A stretch of 11,208 nt of DNA, from positions 1 to 11,208 of the forward strand of contig JBBIQS010000141.1 in NCBI GenBank assembly GCA_037442205.1. Direction: 5' to 3'. A model generated the notes under the pieces. The model saw only the letters and a program-made list of their open reading frames with translations, was not told the origin of the DNA and ran no database searches. This document shows, one piece after another, positions 1 through 6,484 of the stretch; position 1 is the first letter of the stretch, and every line of letters begins with the position of its first letter. The translations under genes were made by a program, and so were the position numbers. This DNA comes from JBBIQS01 sp037442205 (lineage in GTDB: Bacteria; Myxococcota; Myxococcia; Myxococcales; UBA5297).

Positions 1-453
1 GTCCGCGATCTTGCCGGGCGCCACGGCGGCGGCCTCGAGACCCGCCTCGAATCGGTCCGCGGCGATCCGATGGCCGAGGTTCAGGCGTTCCTCGACTACC
101 ACCTCGGGCTCGGGGCCGATGCCGATCCCGAGGCGCTCGCGTGCTGGGTGCTCTTCTCCGGCGAAGCCCTGCGCGATCCCAAGGTTCGCCTCGAGGTCGA
201 GGGCGCTCTCGGGAAGATGGCTTCACGCCTCGAGGAGATCATCCGCCGCGGAACCGAGGCCGGGCAGTTCTCCTGCGAAGATGCCGGCGCCGCCGCTGGC
301 GCGCTGGTCGCGCTGATCCAGGGCTACTTCGTCCTGGCGGCCACCGCGCGCGCGGTCATTCCGAGAGGTTCGGCGGCGCGATCGGCCCGGCAGATGGCCC
401 AGGGCCTGCTCCTTCCCTCGAAGCCTCTCGCAGCCCCAAAGAAGCGTGGATGA
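1..453 (+). CDS. TetR/AcrR-family transcriptional regulator, C-terminal part (5' truncated by window edge)
   Basis: The frame is open from base 1 and stops at 451-453, so the start and the DNA-binding helix-turn-helix lie outside the window. What remains is about 150 residues, mostly alpha-helical. It has the look of a TetR C-terminal ligand/dimerisation domain: a 'W-x-L-F-x-GEALRDPKVR' helix, then 'EEIIRRGTEAGQF', then an alanine-rich helix ending in 'IQGYFVLAATARAVIP'. This order (helix, 'G.F..ed...AA', long hydrophobic helix) is common in BetI/AcrR-like regulators. The ligand cannot be predicted. A 57-bp gap separates it from coaD on the same strand, so cotranscription is possible but not shown. 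An internal ATG at 70 is not a likely start, because the frame runs in from upstream with the same character. Confidence is moderate because the HTH is not visible. Confidence 0.7.
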   Translation, partial: VRDLAGRHGGGLETRLESVRGDPMAEVQAFLDYHLGLGADADPEALACWVLFSGEALRDPKVRLEVEGALGKMASRLEEIIRRGTEAGQFSCEDAGAAAGALVALIQGYFVLAATARAVIPRGSAARSARQMAQGLLLPSKPLAAPKKRG

Positions 454-510
454 CGGGTATCGGCGCCCCGGCCAAAGCGCCCCTGCGGCCGGTCCAGGAG
501 AGCCAGCCAC

Positions 511-1020
511 ATGCGAATCGCCCTCTACGCCGGCAGCTTTGATCCGATCACCTCGGGCCATCTCTCGGTGATCGAGCGCAGCGCCCGCATGTTCGAGCGC
601 CTCGTGGTCGCGGTCGCCGTCAATCCCGGCAAGGTCCCGCTGTTCTCGCCCGAAGAGAGGGTCGAGATGATTCGCCTGGTCGCCCACTGGCCCAACGTCC
701 GGTGCGTCAGCACCGAAGGGCTCGTCGTCGAGCTCGCTCGGGCGGAGGGCGCGCGCTACCTGATCCGCGGAATCCGCGGCGGCACCGACGCCGAGTTCGA
801 GATCTCCCTGGCCAGCGCCAATCACCAGCTGGCACCGGAGATCGAGACCGTGTTCGTGCCCGCCCACCCCGAGCTCTCGGAGGTGAGCTCGAGCCGCCTC
901 AAGGAGCTGGCCTCCCTGGGAGAGGACGTGTCGAGGTACTGCCCGCCTCAAGTTTCCGAGCGCCTTCGCGCGCGTCTGCGGGCCGCCGCACGCACTTCGT
1001 CGGAGGGAACTCATGTCTAG
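511..1020 (+). CDS. coaD: Phosphopantetheine adenylyltransferase (CoaD)
   Basis: CoaD transfers AMP from ATP to 4'-phosphopantetheine, giving dephospho-CoA and pyrophosphate. This is the penultimate, cytosolic step of CoA synthesis. The 169-residue length is normal for the bacterial family. The nucleotidyltransferase motif 'GSFDPITSGH' lies at residues 8-17, with T14-x-G16-H17 as the T/HxGH signature. 'NPGKVPLFSPEER' (38-50), 'RGIRGGTDAEFE' (86-97) and 'SSSRLKELASLGEDVS' (126-141) are the usual substrate- and ATP-binding stretches. The region 'NHQLAPEIETVF' (104-115) also fits the family. The ATG at 511 is preceded by AGGAGA at about 495-500. The last 8 bases overlap the start of the next gene (ATGTCTAG), which suggests translational coupling. 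No key residue appears to be missing. Confidence 0.96.
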   Translation: MRIALYAGSFDPITSGHLSVIERSARMFERLVVAVAVNPGKVPLFSPEERVEMIRLVAHWPNVRCVSTEGLVVELARAEGARYLIRGIRGGTDAEFEISLASANHQLAPEIETVFVPAHPELSEVSSSRLKELASLGEDVSRYCPPQVSERLRARLRAAARTSSEGTHV

Positions 1021-1777
1021 CTTCGAGCTGGTCGTCCTGGGGGTCGGGGACGCGTTCTCCGAGCTGCACCGCCCGACCGCGTTGCTGCTGATCTGCGACG
1101 GCTTCTTCCTCGGAATCGATTGCCCGGACGGATATCTGGCGGCTCTGCGCGCGGCATCCGAAGGCGCCGGCCGGCAGTTTCCCGCCTCGTCCATCGACCA
1201 CATCCTGATCACCCACGTTCACGGGGATCACATGAACGGCCTCGAAGGCTATGGCTTCTACAAGCGGCTGGTCGAGGAGAGGCGGATCCGGCTCCTCACC
1301 TCGCCCGAGGTTCGCGCCTGCATCTGGGACCAGCGCCTGCAGGCGAGCATGGGCGTTCTCTGGAACGGCGAGCAGTATCGGCCGATGGCCTTCGACGACT
1401 ACTTCGACCACCTGCCGCTCAGCTGGACGGAGCCGACCCGCGTGGGGCCGTTCGCCATCCGCACGCGACGCACCATTCATCACGTTCCGACCACCGCGCT
1501 TCTGGTCGAGGCCGGCGGACGCACTCTCGGATACTCGTGCGACACGGCATATGACCCGGGGCTGATCGCCTTTCTCGAGCCCGCGGACCTCATCATCCAC
1601 GAGACCAATTTCGGACCCGCGCACACGCCCTATGCCGCTCTGGCGGAGCTGCCCGAGGCTCTCCGCCGCCGCATGCGCCTGATTCACTATCCCGACATGT
1701 TCGACGCCGCGGACAGCGCGATTGCCGCGCTCCGGGATGGCGAAGTGCTCTCAATCGAGAGGGGTCGCCATGGCTAA
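1013..1777 (+). CDS. Metallo-beta-lactamase-fold hydrolase, RNase Z/lactonase-like
   Basis: This is a 254-residue cytosolic MBL-fold enzyme. The metal site is complete: 'THVHGDH' gives H68, H70, D72 and H73. H156 or H157 (in 'IHHVPTT'), D177 (in 'YSCDTAYD') and H225 (in 'LIHYPD') supply the remaining ligands. The order of motifs, with a late 'HETNFGP' and 'HYPD', resembles the RNase Z/ElaC branch rather than the glyoxalase II branch. No flexible exosite arm is evident, and tRNA processing should not be assumed. The substrate is unknown. The ATG at 1013 lies inside the coaD stop region (8-nt overlap), and the stop overlaps the next gene by another 8 nt. The three genes are therefore almost certainly one transcript, though no biochemical link to CoA synthesis is apparent. 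Confidence 0.88.
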   Translation: MSSFELVVLGVGDAFSELHRPTALLLICDGFFLGIDCPDGYLAALRAASEGAGRQFPASSIDHILITHVHGDHMNGLEGYGFYKRLVEERRIRLLTSPEVRACIWDQRLQASMGVLWNGEQYRPMAFDDYFDHLPLSWTEPTRVGPFAIRTRRTIHHVPTTALLVEAGGRTLGYSCDTAYDPGLIAFLEPADLIIHETNFGPAHTPYAALAELPEALRRRMRLIHYPDMFDAADSAIAALRDGEVLSIERGRHG

Positions 1778-2330
1778 GGGTCCGCGGGGCTCGCCCAGGT
1801 TCGCCCTGGACCAGTGGCTGCGCCTCTTGTTCATCCTGCTGGCTATCGGCGCCACCTCGCTGCTGTTCAGCGGCACCTCTACCCTGGTGCGAGCCGCGGT
1901 CTTCGCTGCAGTCTGCGTCGCCATCCTCCTGGCGAAGCGCCTGCGCCCCTCGCTGTTCGAGACGCCCAAGGCGCGGCTCATCCTCGACGCCGACGGAGCC
2001 CGCAGAACCCTCGGCGAAAGAATCGTCGAACAGGTGCGCTGGGACCAGCTCGTGCGGATCTCAATCGTGACCACCGACGACGGCCCGGGAGCGGAGGATT
2101 TCTTCTGGCTGCTGCACGCCGGCGACGGGACGGGGTGCCTCGTTCCCCACGGGCAGGCCTGCGAGCTCGATTTGCTCGCGCGCCTCCAGCGGCTGCCTCG
2201 CTTCGACAACTCGGCGGTGATTCGCGCCAGCGGCAGCGCCTCGCGCGAGCAGTTCCTGTGTTGGGAAGGCGTTCCGGGCGAGGGAATCCCGGCGAGCCAG
2301 GCTCCCGCCAAGCCGGAAGCCGAGAGCTGA
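1770..2330 (+). CDS. Conserved membrane-anchored protein of unknown function
   Basis: The protein has 186 residues when read from the ATG at 1770. I prefer this start because a GAGAGGGG Shine-Dalgarno-like run lies at about 1757-1764 and because it gives the same 8-nt overlap (ATGGCTAA) as the junction before it. An upstream in-frame ATG at 1722 would add 16 polar residues. Two hydrophobic segments, at about residues 17-34 and 39-55, predict a short membrane hairpin. The rest is a soluble domain. It contains 'VRWDQLVRISIVTTDDGPG', 'EDFFWLLHAGDG' and 'LQRLPRFDNSAVIRASGS', a pattern I recognise from small bacterial proteins without an assigned function. The beta-rich, PH-like impression of the soluble part is inference only. 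Its end lies 7 bp from the convergent kdsB stop, with no visible terminator between them. Confidence 0.8.
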   Translation: MAKGPRGSPRFALDQWLRLLFILLAIGATSLLFSGTSTLVRAAVFAAVCVAILLAKRLRPSLFETPKARLILDADGARRTLGERIVEQVRWDQLVRISIVTTDDGPGAEDFFWLLHAGDGTGCLVPHGQACELDLLARLQRLPRFDNSAVIRASGSASREQFLCWEGVPGEGIPASQAPAKPEAES

Positions 2331-2337
2331 GCCGGCG

Positions 2338-3072
2338 CTATCGCCCTGCGGCCGCCGCCATCTCCCGCTCCGCCCGAGCCAGGTCCTCGGGCGTATCGAC
2401 CCCGATGCTCCGGTAGTTGGTCTCGACCGCCCGGATCTTGAATCCGTGCTCCAGCACCCGCAGCTGCTCCAGGCTCTCGGAGGTCTCCAGCGGCGTGCTG
2501 GGCAGCGAGGCCAGCTTGGCCAGGAAGTCCTTGCGATAGGCGTAGACCCCGACGTGGGCGAAGCCCGGCTGTCCAGGATTTCGCGGGAACGGAATCAGCG
2601 AGCGCGAGAAGTAGAGCGCATCGCCGGCGAGGTCGCAGGCCACCTTCACCACGTTGGGATTCTGCTCCTCGCCCGCCGCCAGCCGCCGCTTGAGCGTGCC
2701 CATGCGCACGCTGGGATCGGCGAAGCACGCCAGCAGCGCCTCCAGGCAGGCCGGATCGATCAGCGGCTCGTCGCCCTGGACGTTGAGCACCACCTCGGCG
2801 CTCAGGTTCCTCGAGGCCTCGCAGACCCGGTCGGTGCCGGTCCGGCAGTCTCCGGTCATCGCCACCTTGCCGCCAAAGGCCCGCACCGCCTGGGCAATGC
2901 GCTCGTCGTCGGTGGCCACCACCACCTCGGAGAGCCCGCGCACCCTCAAGGTCCGCTCGTAGACGTGCTGGATCATCGGCTTGCCCAGCAGCAGGGCAAG
3001 CGGCTTGCCGGGGAAGCGGGTCGAGGCGTAGCGGGCAGGAATCACCGCCACCGCGGTCGGAATCTTCGTCAT
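2338..3072 (-). CDS. kdsB: 3-deoxy-manno-octulosonate cytidylyltransferase (CMP-KDO synthetase)
   Basis: KdsB activates KDO with CTP to give CMP-KDO, the donor for the inner core of lipopolysaccharide. It is cytosolic. The 244-residue length is typical. The N-terminal nucleotide-binding motif 'IPARYASTRFPGKPL' (11-25) is diagnostic. It is followed by 'VATDDERI' (52-59), 'NVQGDEPLI' (97-105; D101 is a probable metal ligand), 'NPNVVKV' (138-144), 'ESLEQLRVLEHG' (199-210) and 'IGVDTPEDLARAE' (223-235). All expected blocks are present and in order. The start at 3072 lies 22 bp after the lgt stop, with GAGAG upstream, so the gene is probably the last of a purU-lgt-kdsB transcript. Its presence argues for an outer membrane with LPS. 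Confidence 0.96.
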   Translation of the reverse strand: MTKIPTAVAVIPARYASTRFPGKPLALLLGKPMIQHVYERTLRVRGLSEVVVATDDERIAQAVRAFGGKVAMTGDCRTGTDRVCEASRNLSAEVVLNVQGDEPLIDPACLEALLACFADPSVRMGTLKRRLAAGEEQNPNVVKVACDLAGDALYFSRSLIPFPRNPGQPGFAHVGVYAYRKDFLAKLASLPSTPLETSESLEQLRVLEHGFKIRAVETNYRSIGVDTPEDLARAEREMAAAAGR

Positions 3073-3094
3073 CTCAGCTCTCGGTTGGCGGCGC

Positions 3095-3994
3095 TCAGGC
3101 GGCGATCTTCGCCTTGCCCCGCGCCTTCTTGCCGGACTTCGCCACCTGCTCCACCGGCTGCCGGGACAGCCGCGTCCAGGCCCACAGCGCCGCCGGCATC
3201 CCGGCGATCGCCGCCCACTGCCCGGGAGTCAGCCCGAAGTAGTGCACGTCAGCGATGCGTAGGAAGTCGAAGGCGAAGCGCGCCGGGATGTAGAGCACCA
3301 CGAAGAACAGCGCGTAGAAGCCGGTCGCCCGCTTCTTGCGATCCAGCAGCAGGAAGACCGGGCAGATGACCAGCGCGGTGTAGAGCAGCTCGTAGAAGCC
3401 CAGGTCGTGGAAGCCCAGTGCCGACAGCTCGCTGGCCGGGGGCAGCTCGGCGAGCCGGCCGGCCTCGCGATACTGGGTGGTGATGAAGCTCTGCGCCGCT
3501 TGAGTCTTGAGGCTGAAGGCCAGCGGGAAGCTGGTGACCGAGCCTGGGTGATCGTGGGCCATGCTGCAGGCGGCCCGCCCCAGGATCCAGGAGAACGGGA
3601 ACGCCCAGCTGACGGCGTCGAGGAAGGTGGCCCAGGCTCTCTTGGGCAGCGCGCCACGGTTGAAGTGCCAGTAGAGCCAGATGCCGAGCACGCCGCCGAC
3701 GATGCCGCCGAAGGAGCTGATGTTCTCGAAGATCTTGAACAGCAGCAGCGGGTCCTTGGCCAGCCGCTCGGGGAAGTAGGCGATCACCGAGTAGAGGTGG
3801 GCCACCACGAACCCGGTGAAGACCACCGCCCCCACCAGCTTGGTGGCGTGGTCCTTGTCGATCCCGCCGGCCACGCAGCGGCGGACGACCAGCCAGCCGC
3901 CGACCAGGATCGCCGAGACCACCGTCAGCCCGAAGGCATGGAAGGTCAGCGGGCCGAAGAGATGCCATGAGAGCTGCGTCGAGTAGGGGAGCAT
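3095..3994 (-). CDS. lgt: Prolipoprotein diacylglyceryl transferase (Lgt), divergent signature
   Basis: Lgt attaches diacylglycerol from phosphatidylglycerol to the lipobox cysteine of prolipoproteins in the inner membrane. The protein has 299 residues with about seven hydrophobic segments. Its N-terminus 'FGPLTFHAFGLTVV' and its end 'RFAFDFLRIAD...FGLTPGQW' match the family. The signature region reads 'GRAACSMAHDHPG' (139-151), against the enterobacterial GRxxNFxNxExxG. Aligned by eye to E. coli Lgt, R143, G154 and R239 are kept (R140, G151, R239). E151 and E243 become Asp (D148, D243). Y26, H103 and N146 appear to be F21, F95 and C143. The C-terminus is a short Lys/Arg-rich tail. No clear Shine-Dalgarno precedes the ATG, but TATTGT nine bases upstream could be a -10 element. 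The gene probably lies between purU and kdsB in one transcript. Confidence 0.88.
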   Translation of the reverse strand: MLPYSTQLSWHLFGPLTFHAFGLTVVSAILVGGWLVVRRCVAGGIDKDHATKLVGAVVFTGFVVAHLYSVIAYFPERLAKDPLLLFKIFENISSFGGIVGGVLGIWLYWHFNRGALPKRAWATFLDAVSWAFPFSWILGRAACSMAHDHPGSVTSFPLAFSLKTQAAQSFITTQYREAGRLAELPPASELSALGFHDLGFYELLYTALVICPVFLLLDRKKRATGFYALFFVVLYIPARFAFDFLRIADVHYFGLTPGQWAAIAGMPAALWAWTRLSRQPVEQVAKSGKKARGKAKIAA

Positions 3995-4060
3995 CGCGGC
4001 AGGACAATACCGCGGACTTCCCGCGATTCCACCTTGACGCCCCCTGCCCCGCCTGCCGGC

Positions 4061-4930
4061 CTAGTCGAAGACCACCGTCTTCTTGCCATAGGCGATGATC
4101 CGGTCCTCGAGGTAGCAGCGCACGGCGTGGGCCAGCACCACCCGCTCCAGGTCGCGGCCCATCCGCTCCAGCTCCGAGACCACGTCGCGGTGGCTCACCC
4201 GCTCCACGTCCTGGGCGATGATCGGTCCCTCGTCCAGCTCGGGAGTGACGAAGTGGCTGGTCGCTCCGATGAGCTTCACCCCGCGCCGGTAGGCCTGGCG
4301 GTAGGGCTCGGCCCCGGCGAAGGCCGGCAGGAAGCTGTGGTGGATGTTGATGATCTGCTGCGGGAAGGCGTCGATGATCGCCGGGGTCAGGATCTGCATG
4401 TAGCGGGCGAGCACCACCAGGTCGCAGCGCTCCTGCTTCAGCCGCTCGATGATCCGCGCCTCCTGGGCCTTCTTGTCCCCGTTGACGATCGGCTCGTGGA
4501 CGAAGGTGTAGCCGCGCCGGGTGACCTCCAGCTCGAGGTCGGGGTGGTTGGAGATCACCACCGGCACCTCGCAGCGCAGCTCGTCGGCCCGGTGGCGCTG
4601 CAGCAGGTCCAGCGCGCAGTGCCCGCGCTTGGAGACCAGGATCCCCACCCGCTGCCGCTCGTCGGAGAAGCGCAGCGACCAGTTCAGCTTCCAGCCGTCG
4701 CAGGCCTTGGCCACCTGCTCGGTGAACCTCTTGCGCCCTTCGGGGCTGGCCACACCGGCGCCGACCACGAACTCCAGCCGCTGGAAGAAGGTGTTGACCT
4801 CGGTGTCGATGTGCTCGTCGGCGTGGAGCACGTTGACGTCCAGCTTGTAGAGCAGACCGGCGACGTCGGCCACCAGACCGGGGCGGTCCTGGCAGACGAC
4901 TCGGAGCACGGCGCGAAGGGGTTCAGACAT
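4061..4930 (-). CDS. purU: Formyltetrahydrofolate deformylase (PurU)
   Basis: PurU hydrolyses 10-formyl-THF to THF and formate, balancing the one-carbon pool and feeding formate to purine synthesis. The protein has 289 residues, the normal length. An N-terminal ACT domain (about 7-87; 'CQDRPGLVADVAGLL', 'HADEHID', 'FFQRLEF') is the regulatory part. The formyltransferase-type catalytic domain (about 92-275) follows. The catalytic triad is visible: N195 and H197 in 'NIHHSFLPAF', and D233 in 'LDEGPII'. 'GVKLIGATSHFV' and 'RVSHRD' are also typical. The open frame extends far upstream, to 5593, but the family start is MSEPLRAVLRV at 4930, preceded by a weak CGAGG-type ribosome site. The upstream extension is a GC-rich shadow antisense to nothing functional and overlapping the lipoprotein gene in another frame. 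Confidence 0.95.
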   Translation of the reverse strand: MSEPLRAVLRVVCQDRPGLVADVAGLLYKLDVNVLHADEHIDTEVNTFFQRLEFVVGAGVASPEGRKRFTEQVAKACDGWKLNWSLRFSDERQRVGILVSKRGHCALDLLQRHRADELRCEVPVVISNHPDLELEVTRRGYTFVHEPIVNGDKKAQEARIIERLKQERCDLVVLARYMQILTPAIIDAFPQQIINIHHSFLPAFAGAEPYRQAYRRGVKLIGATSHFVTPELDEGPIIAQDVERVSHRDVVSELERMGRDLERVVLAHAVRCYLEDRIIAYGKKTVVFD

Positions 4931-4981
4931 TTTTGGCCTCGTTGTCGAAGAGGTCGATGGGTGTTCAGGCCTTGGGGCCAA

Positions 4982-5016
4982 CGGCCGCTCCGGAGAGCGG
5001 CCGAAAGGCGTCCTTT
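4982..5016 (-). terminator. Stem-loops between the lipoprotein gene and purU (possible attenuator or rho-independent-like terminator)
   Basis: Bases 4982-4990 and 4995-5003 form a perfect 9-bp GC-rich stem (CGGCCGCTC / GAGCGGCCG) with a 4-nt loop. A smaller hairpin (AAAGG / CCTTT, loop of 3) abuts it at 5004-5016. Read on the minus strand, the small hairpin comes first, then the large one. There is no U-run after the large stem, so it is not a classical intrinsic terminator. It lies 71 bp downstream of the lipoprotein stop (from 5053 to the near end of the stem) and about 52 bp before the purU ATG. It could therefore end the upstream transcript or act in the purU leader. No known riboswitch consensus was recognised in it. 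Confidence 0.4.
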
Positions 5017-5052
5017 TACCTGAAACGGGATCCGATTTCTCCCCCCGCCCGC

Positions 5053-5718
5053 TCAGTGCCCCCAGCCGCCCTCGAACCTGTGGGCGTGGGCCGCCTTCTC
5101 CATCTGGTGGGCCCGGTAGCGCTCCACCAGCTCCGGCGGCAGCGACTCGAGGTCGGTCTTGGGGTGGATGCTGGTCTGCTCGATCGTCTCCATCAGCTCG
5201 AACTGCTGCTCCCGGTCGGTGGAGGCCATCACCGCCGCCTTGAGCGCGGCCACCGCCCCCGGCTCGTCTCCGACCTGCTTCAGGTAGATCCCGCACGCCT
5301 CCGCCGCCCCGGCGTTCTTCGGCGCCAGCTCGTAGGCCTTGCAGGCGGCCTTGGCGGCCTCGGTGGTATCGCCGGCGAAGCGCGCCTGGTAGCCGGCCAT
5401 CACCAGCCAGGCCTGCGGATCGCTGGGCAGCCCGGCCACCGCCGCCCGGGCATCCAGCGCACCTTGCTGGCGCAGCTGCTGCGGATTGATGCAGGTCGCC
5501 ATGGGAGCCACCATGGTCGGCATCCCCTCCAGCGCCATGCGCGCCCGCGCCAGCGCCCCCTGCGGCGTCTTGTCGAGCGACAGCTGGCTCCACCGGTCGC
5601 AGAACGCCTTCGCCTCGAGGGCGTCGGCCTCGGCGGTCCAGTCCCAGGTCGGCCCGGCGACCTCCACCAGGCAGCCGCTGGCGACCAACAGCACGAGCCC
5701 TAGGATCGAACGCCGCAT
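5053..5718 (-). CDS. Predicted lipoprotein with TPR-like repeats, unknown function
   Basis: The protein has 221 residues from the ATG at 5718, which follows a G-rich run (GGCAGGGGGGG) that can serve as ribosome site. A longer frame to 5892 exists, but the 58 extra residues are not signal-like. The N-terminus 'MRRSILGLVLLVASGC' is a lipoprotein signal peptide: two Arg, a hydrophobic core, then A-S-G-C with Cys16 as the probable lipidated residue. Ala rather than Leu at -3 makes the lipobox slightly weak. The mature part is helical and rich in Ala. Residues about 88-165 ('QAWLVMAGYQARFAGDTTEAAKAACKA' style, split by Pro/Gly turns) look like one to three tetratricopeptide repeats. Cys40, Cys76, Cys126 and Cys142 might form disulfides. 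The C-terminus is His-rich (H204, H211, H213, H221). The likely location is the periplasmic face of a membrane, with a scaffold or partner-binding role. I recognise no specific family. Confidence 0.75.
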   Translation of the reverse strand: MRRSILGLVLLVASGCLVEVAGPTWDWTAEADALEAKAFCDRWSQLSLDKTPQGALARARMALEGMPTMVAPMATCINPQQLRQQGALDARAAVAGLPSDPQAWLVMAGYQARFAGDTTEAAKAACKAYELAPKNAGAAEACGIYLKQVGDEPGAVAALKAAVMASTDREQQFELMETIEQTSIHPKTDLESLPPELVERYRAHQMEKAAHAHRFEGGWGH

Positions 5719-5810
5719 GCAGAGCCCCCCCTGCCTTGAGCAGTCCCTTTCATTCGACGTAACGCCGCTTCCGCAAGCCGGGAAGCGCGCGCCCCCAACC
5801 CCGCAAGAAC

Positions 5811-5865
5811 GCTGGGCAATCGAGAGCGGCGAAGGCCCCTTCGCAGGAGAAACGACCGAGCGAGC
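5811..5865 (+). repeat. Dispersed ~55-bp intergenic repeat, copy A
   Basis: Aligned without gaps to 9452-9506, about 43 of 55 positions agree by eye. The right 35 bases are the best conserved, including GGCCCCTTCGCA and CCGAGCGAGC. Both copies sit in intergenic DNA, beyond the 5' end of a gene. Copy A is about 93 bp outside the lipoprotein start, in the orientation pointing away from that gene. It contains the inverted motif GAAGG-CC-CCTTC (5831-5842). Function unknown; a structured RNA, protein-binding site or degenerate mobile repeat are all possible. Confidence 0.55.
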
Positions 5866-5998
5866 GCAGCGTGGCATGGCTGGAGGGCGCACGGCTGAAG
5901 CTGATCGACACCCCGGAGGCCGAAGTGGGACTGCCTCCCGTGATTACGGGCACTTAGCTGTGCAACGAAGGGCAGGCGGGCCGCGCTGAGGCCTCGCT

Positions 5999-6262
5999 GC
6001 GGTGCACTGAAGGGGTCGCGCGGGACGACAGGCCTACTTTGCGGTGCACTGAAGGGGTCGCGCGGCACGACAGGCCTGCTTTGCGGTGCAGAGAAGGGGT
6101 CGCGCGGCACGACAGGCCTGCTTTGCGGTGCAGAGAAGGGGTCGCGCGGCACGACAGGCCTGGTTTGCGGTGCAGTGGAGGGGTCGCGCGGCACGGCGGG
6201 CCTAGTTTGCGGTGCAGCGAAGCGGTCGCGCGGCACGACAGGCCTGCTTTGCGGTGCAGCGA
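5999..6262. repeat. 42-bp tandem repeat array (six full units plus a 12-bp partial)
   Basis: Units begin at 5999, 6041, 6083, 6125, 6167 and 6209. A seventh begins at 6251 and diverges after 12 bases. The period is exactly 42 with no indels, and units differ at about nine positions. Each unit begins GCGGTGCA and holds GGTCGCGCGG, then CACGACAGGCCT, then a short T-run (TTT). GTCG and CGAC inside the unit can pair, and the palindromes TGCA and AGGCCT recur every unit. Because 42 is a multiple of 3, open frames appear on both strands with 14-residue protein repeats. The substitutions do not clearly favour one frame, so coding is not supported. There are no unique spacers, which excludes a CRISPR array. 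Confidence 0.95.
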
Positions 6263-6484
6263 CGCGCTGGCGCCGCGCGTCCGGGCGCCTTGGAGTGGAG
6301 AGAGCCCGTCTCGATGACCAGCCGGCCAGGGACGCTCTGGCGCGCGGCATCGGCGACTTGGAGCGTGGTCGAGCCGCGTCCCCCCTCTCCGGAGCCGATG
6401 GGGAGGAGTTGAAGGTGCCCGCCTATTCCGACTCACGAACTTCTTCTTGGATCGAGAACCAATCAAGAATCCCTGGCAACGGAA

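Larger units (their letters stand above)
5719..6484. other. 766-bp repeat-bearing intergenic region without a convincing gene
   Basis: This stretch lies between the lipoprotein start and the stop of the second MBL hydrolase. Several frames are open through it on both strands, but their products are Arg/Ser/Pro-rich, lack any recognisable domain and arise because the 42-bp repeat has no stop in most frames. I therefore call no gene. It contains a copy of a dispersed ~55-bp repeat (5811-5865), a small hairpin CCCGT-gatt-ACGGG (5937-5950), the tandem repeat array (5999-6262) and about 220 bp of unremarkable sequence to 6484. The part next to 5718 should hold the promoter of the lipoprotein gene, but I see no clear -35/-10 pair. 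An inverted repeat CAGGCC/GGCCTG (6486-6507) overlaps the end of the MBL gene and has no U-run. Confidence 0.6.

Noticed and set aside
223..1212. Long minus-strand frame opposite coaD
   Set aside because: It is a GC-rich shadow of the TetR-coaD-MBL genes, which carry clear family motifs on the plus strand.
4931..5052. ZTP, glycine or THF riboswitch ahead of purU
   Set aside because: I could not find the conserved sequence blocks of these classes; only simple hairpins are visible.
4931..5593. N-terminal extension of the purU frame to 5593
   Set aside because: It has no domain, overlaps the lipoprotein gene in another frame and crosses a strong stem-loop. The ATG at 4930 gives the normal PurU N-terminus.
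5999..6262. CRISPR array
   Set aside because: The whole 42-bp period is repeated without unique spacers, and no cas genes are nearby.
5700..6466. Long minus-strand open frames with 14-residue repeats through the tandem array (170 and 216 codons)
   Set aside because: They exist in several frames because the 42-bp unit is a multiple of 3 and lacks stops. Products are Arg/Pro/Ser-rich, have no domain, and the substitutions between units do not point to one reading frame.
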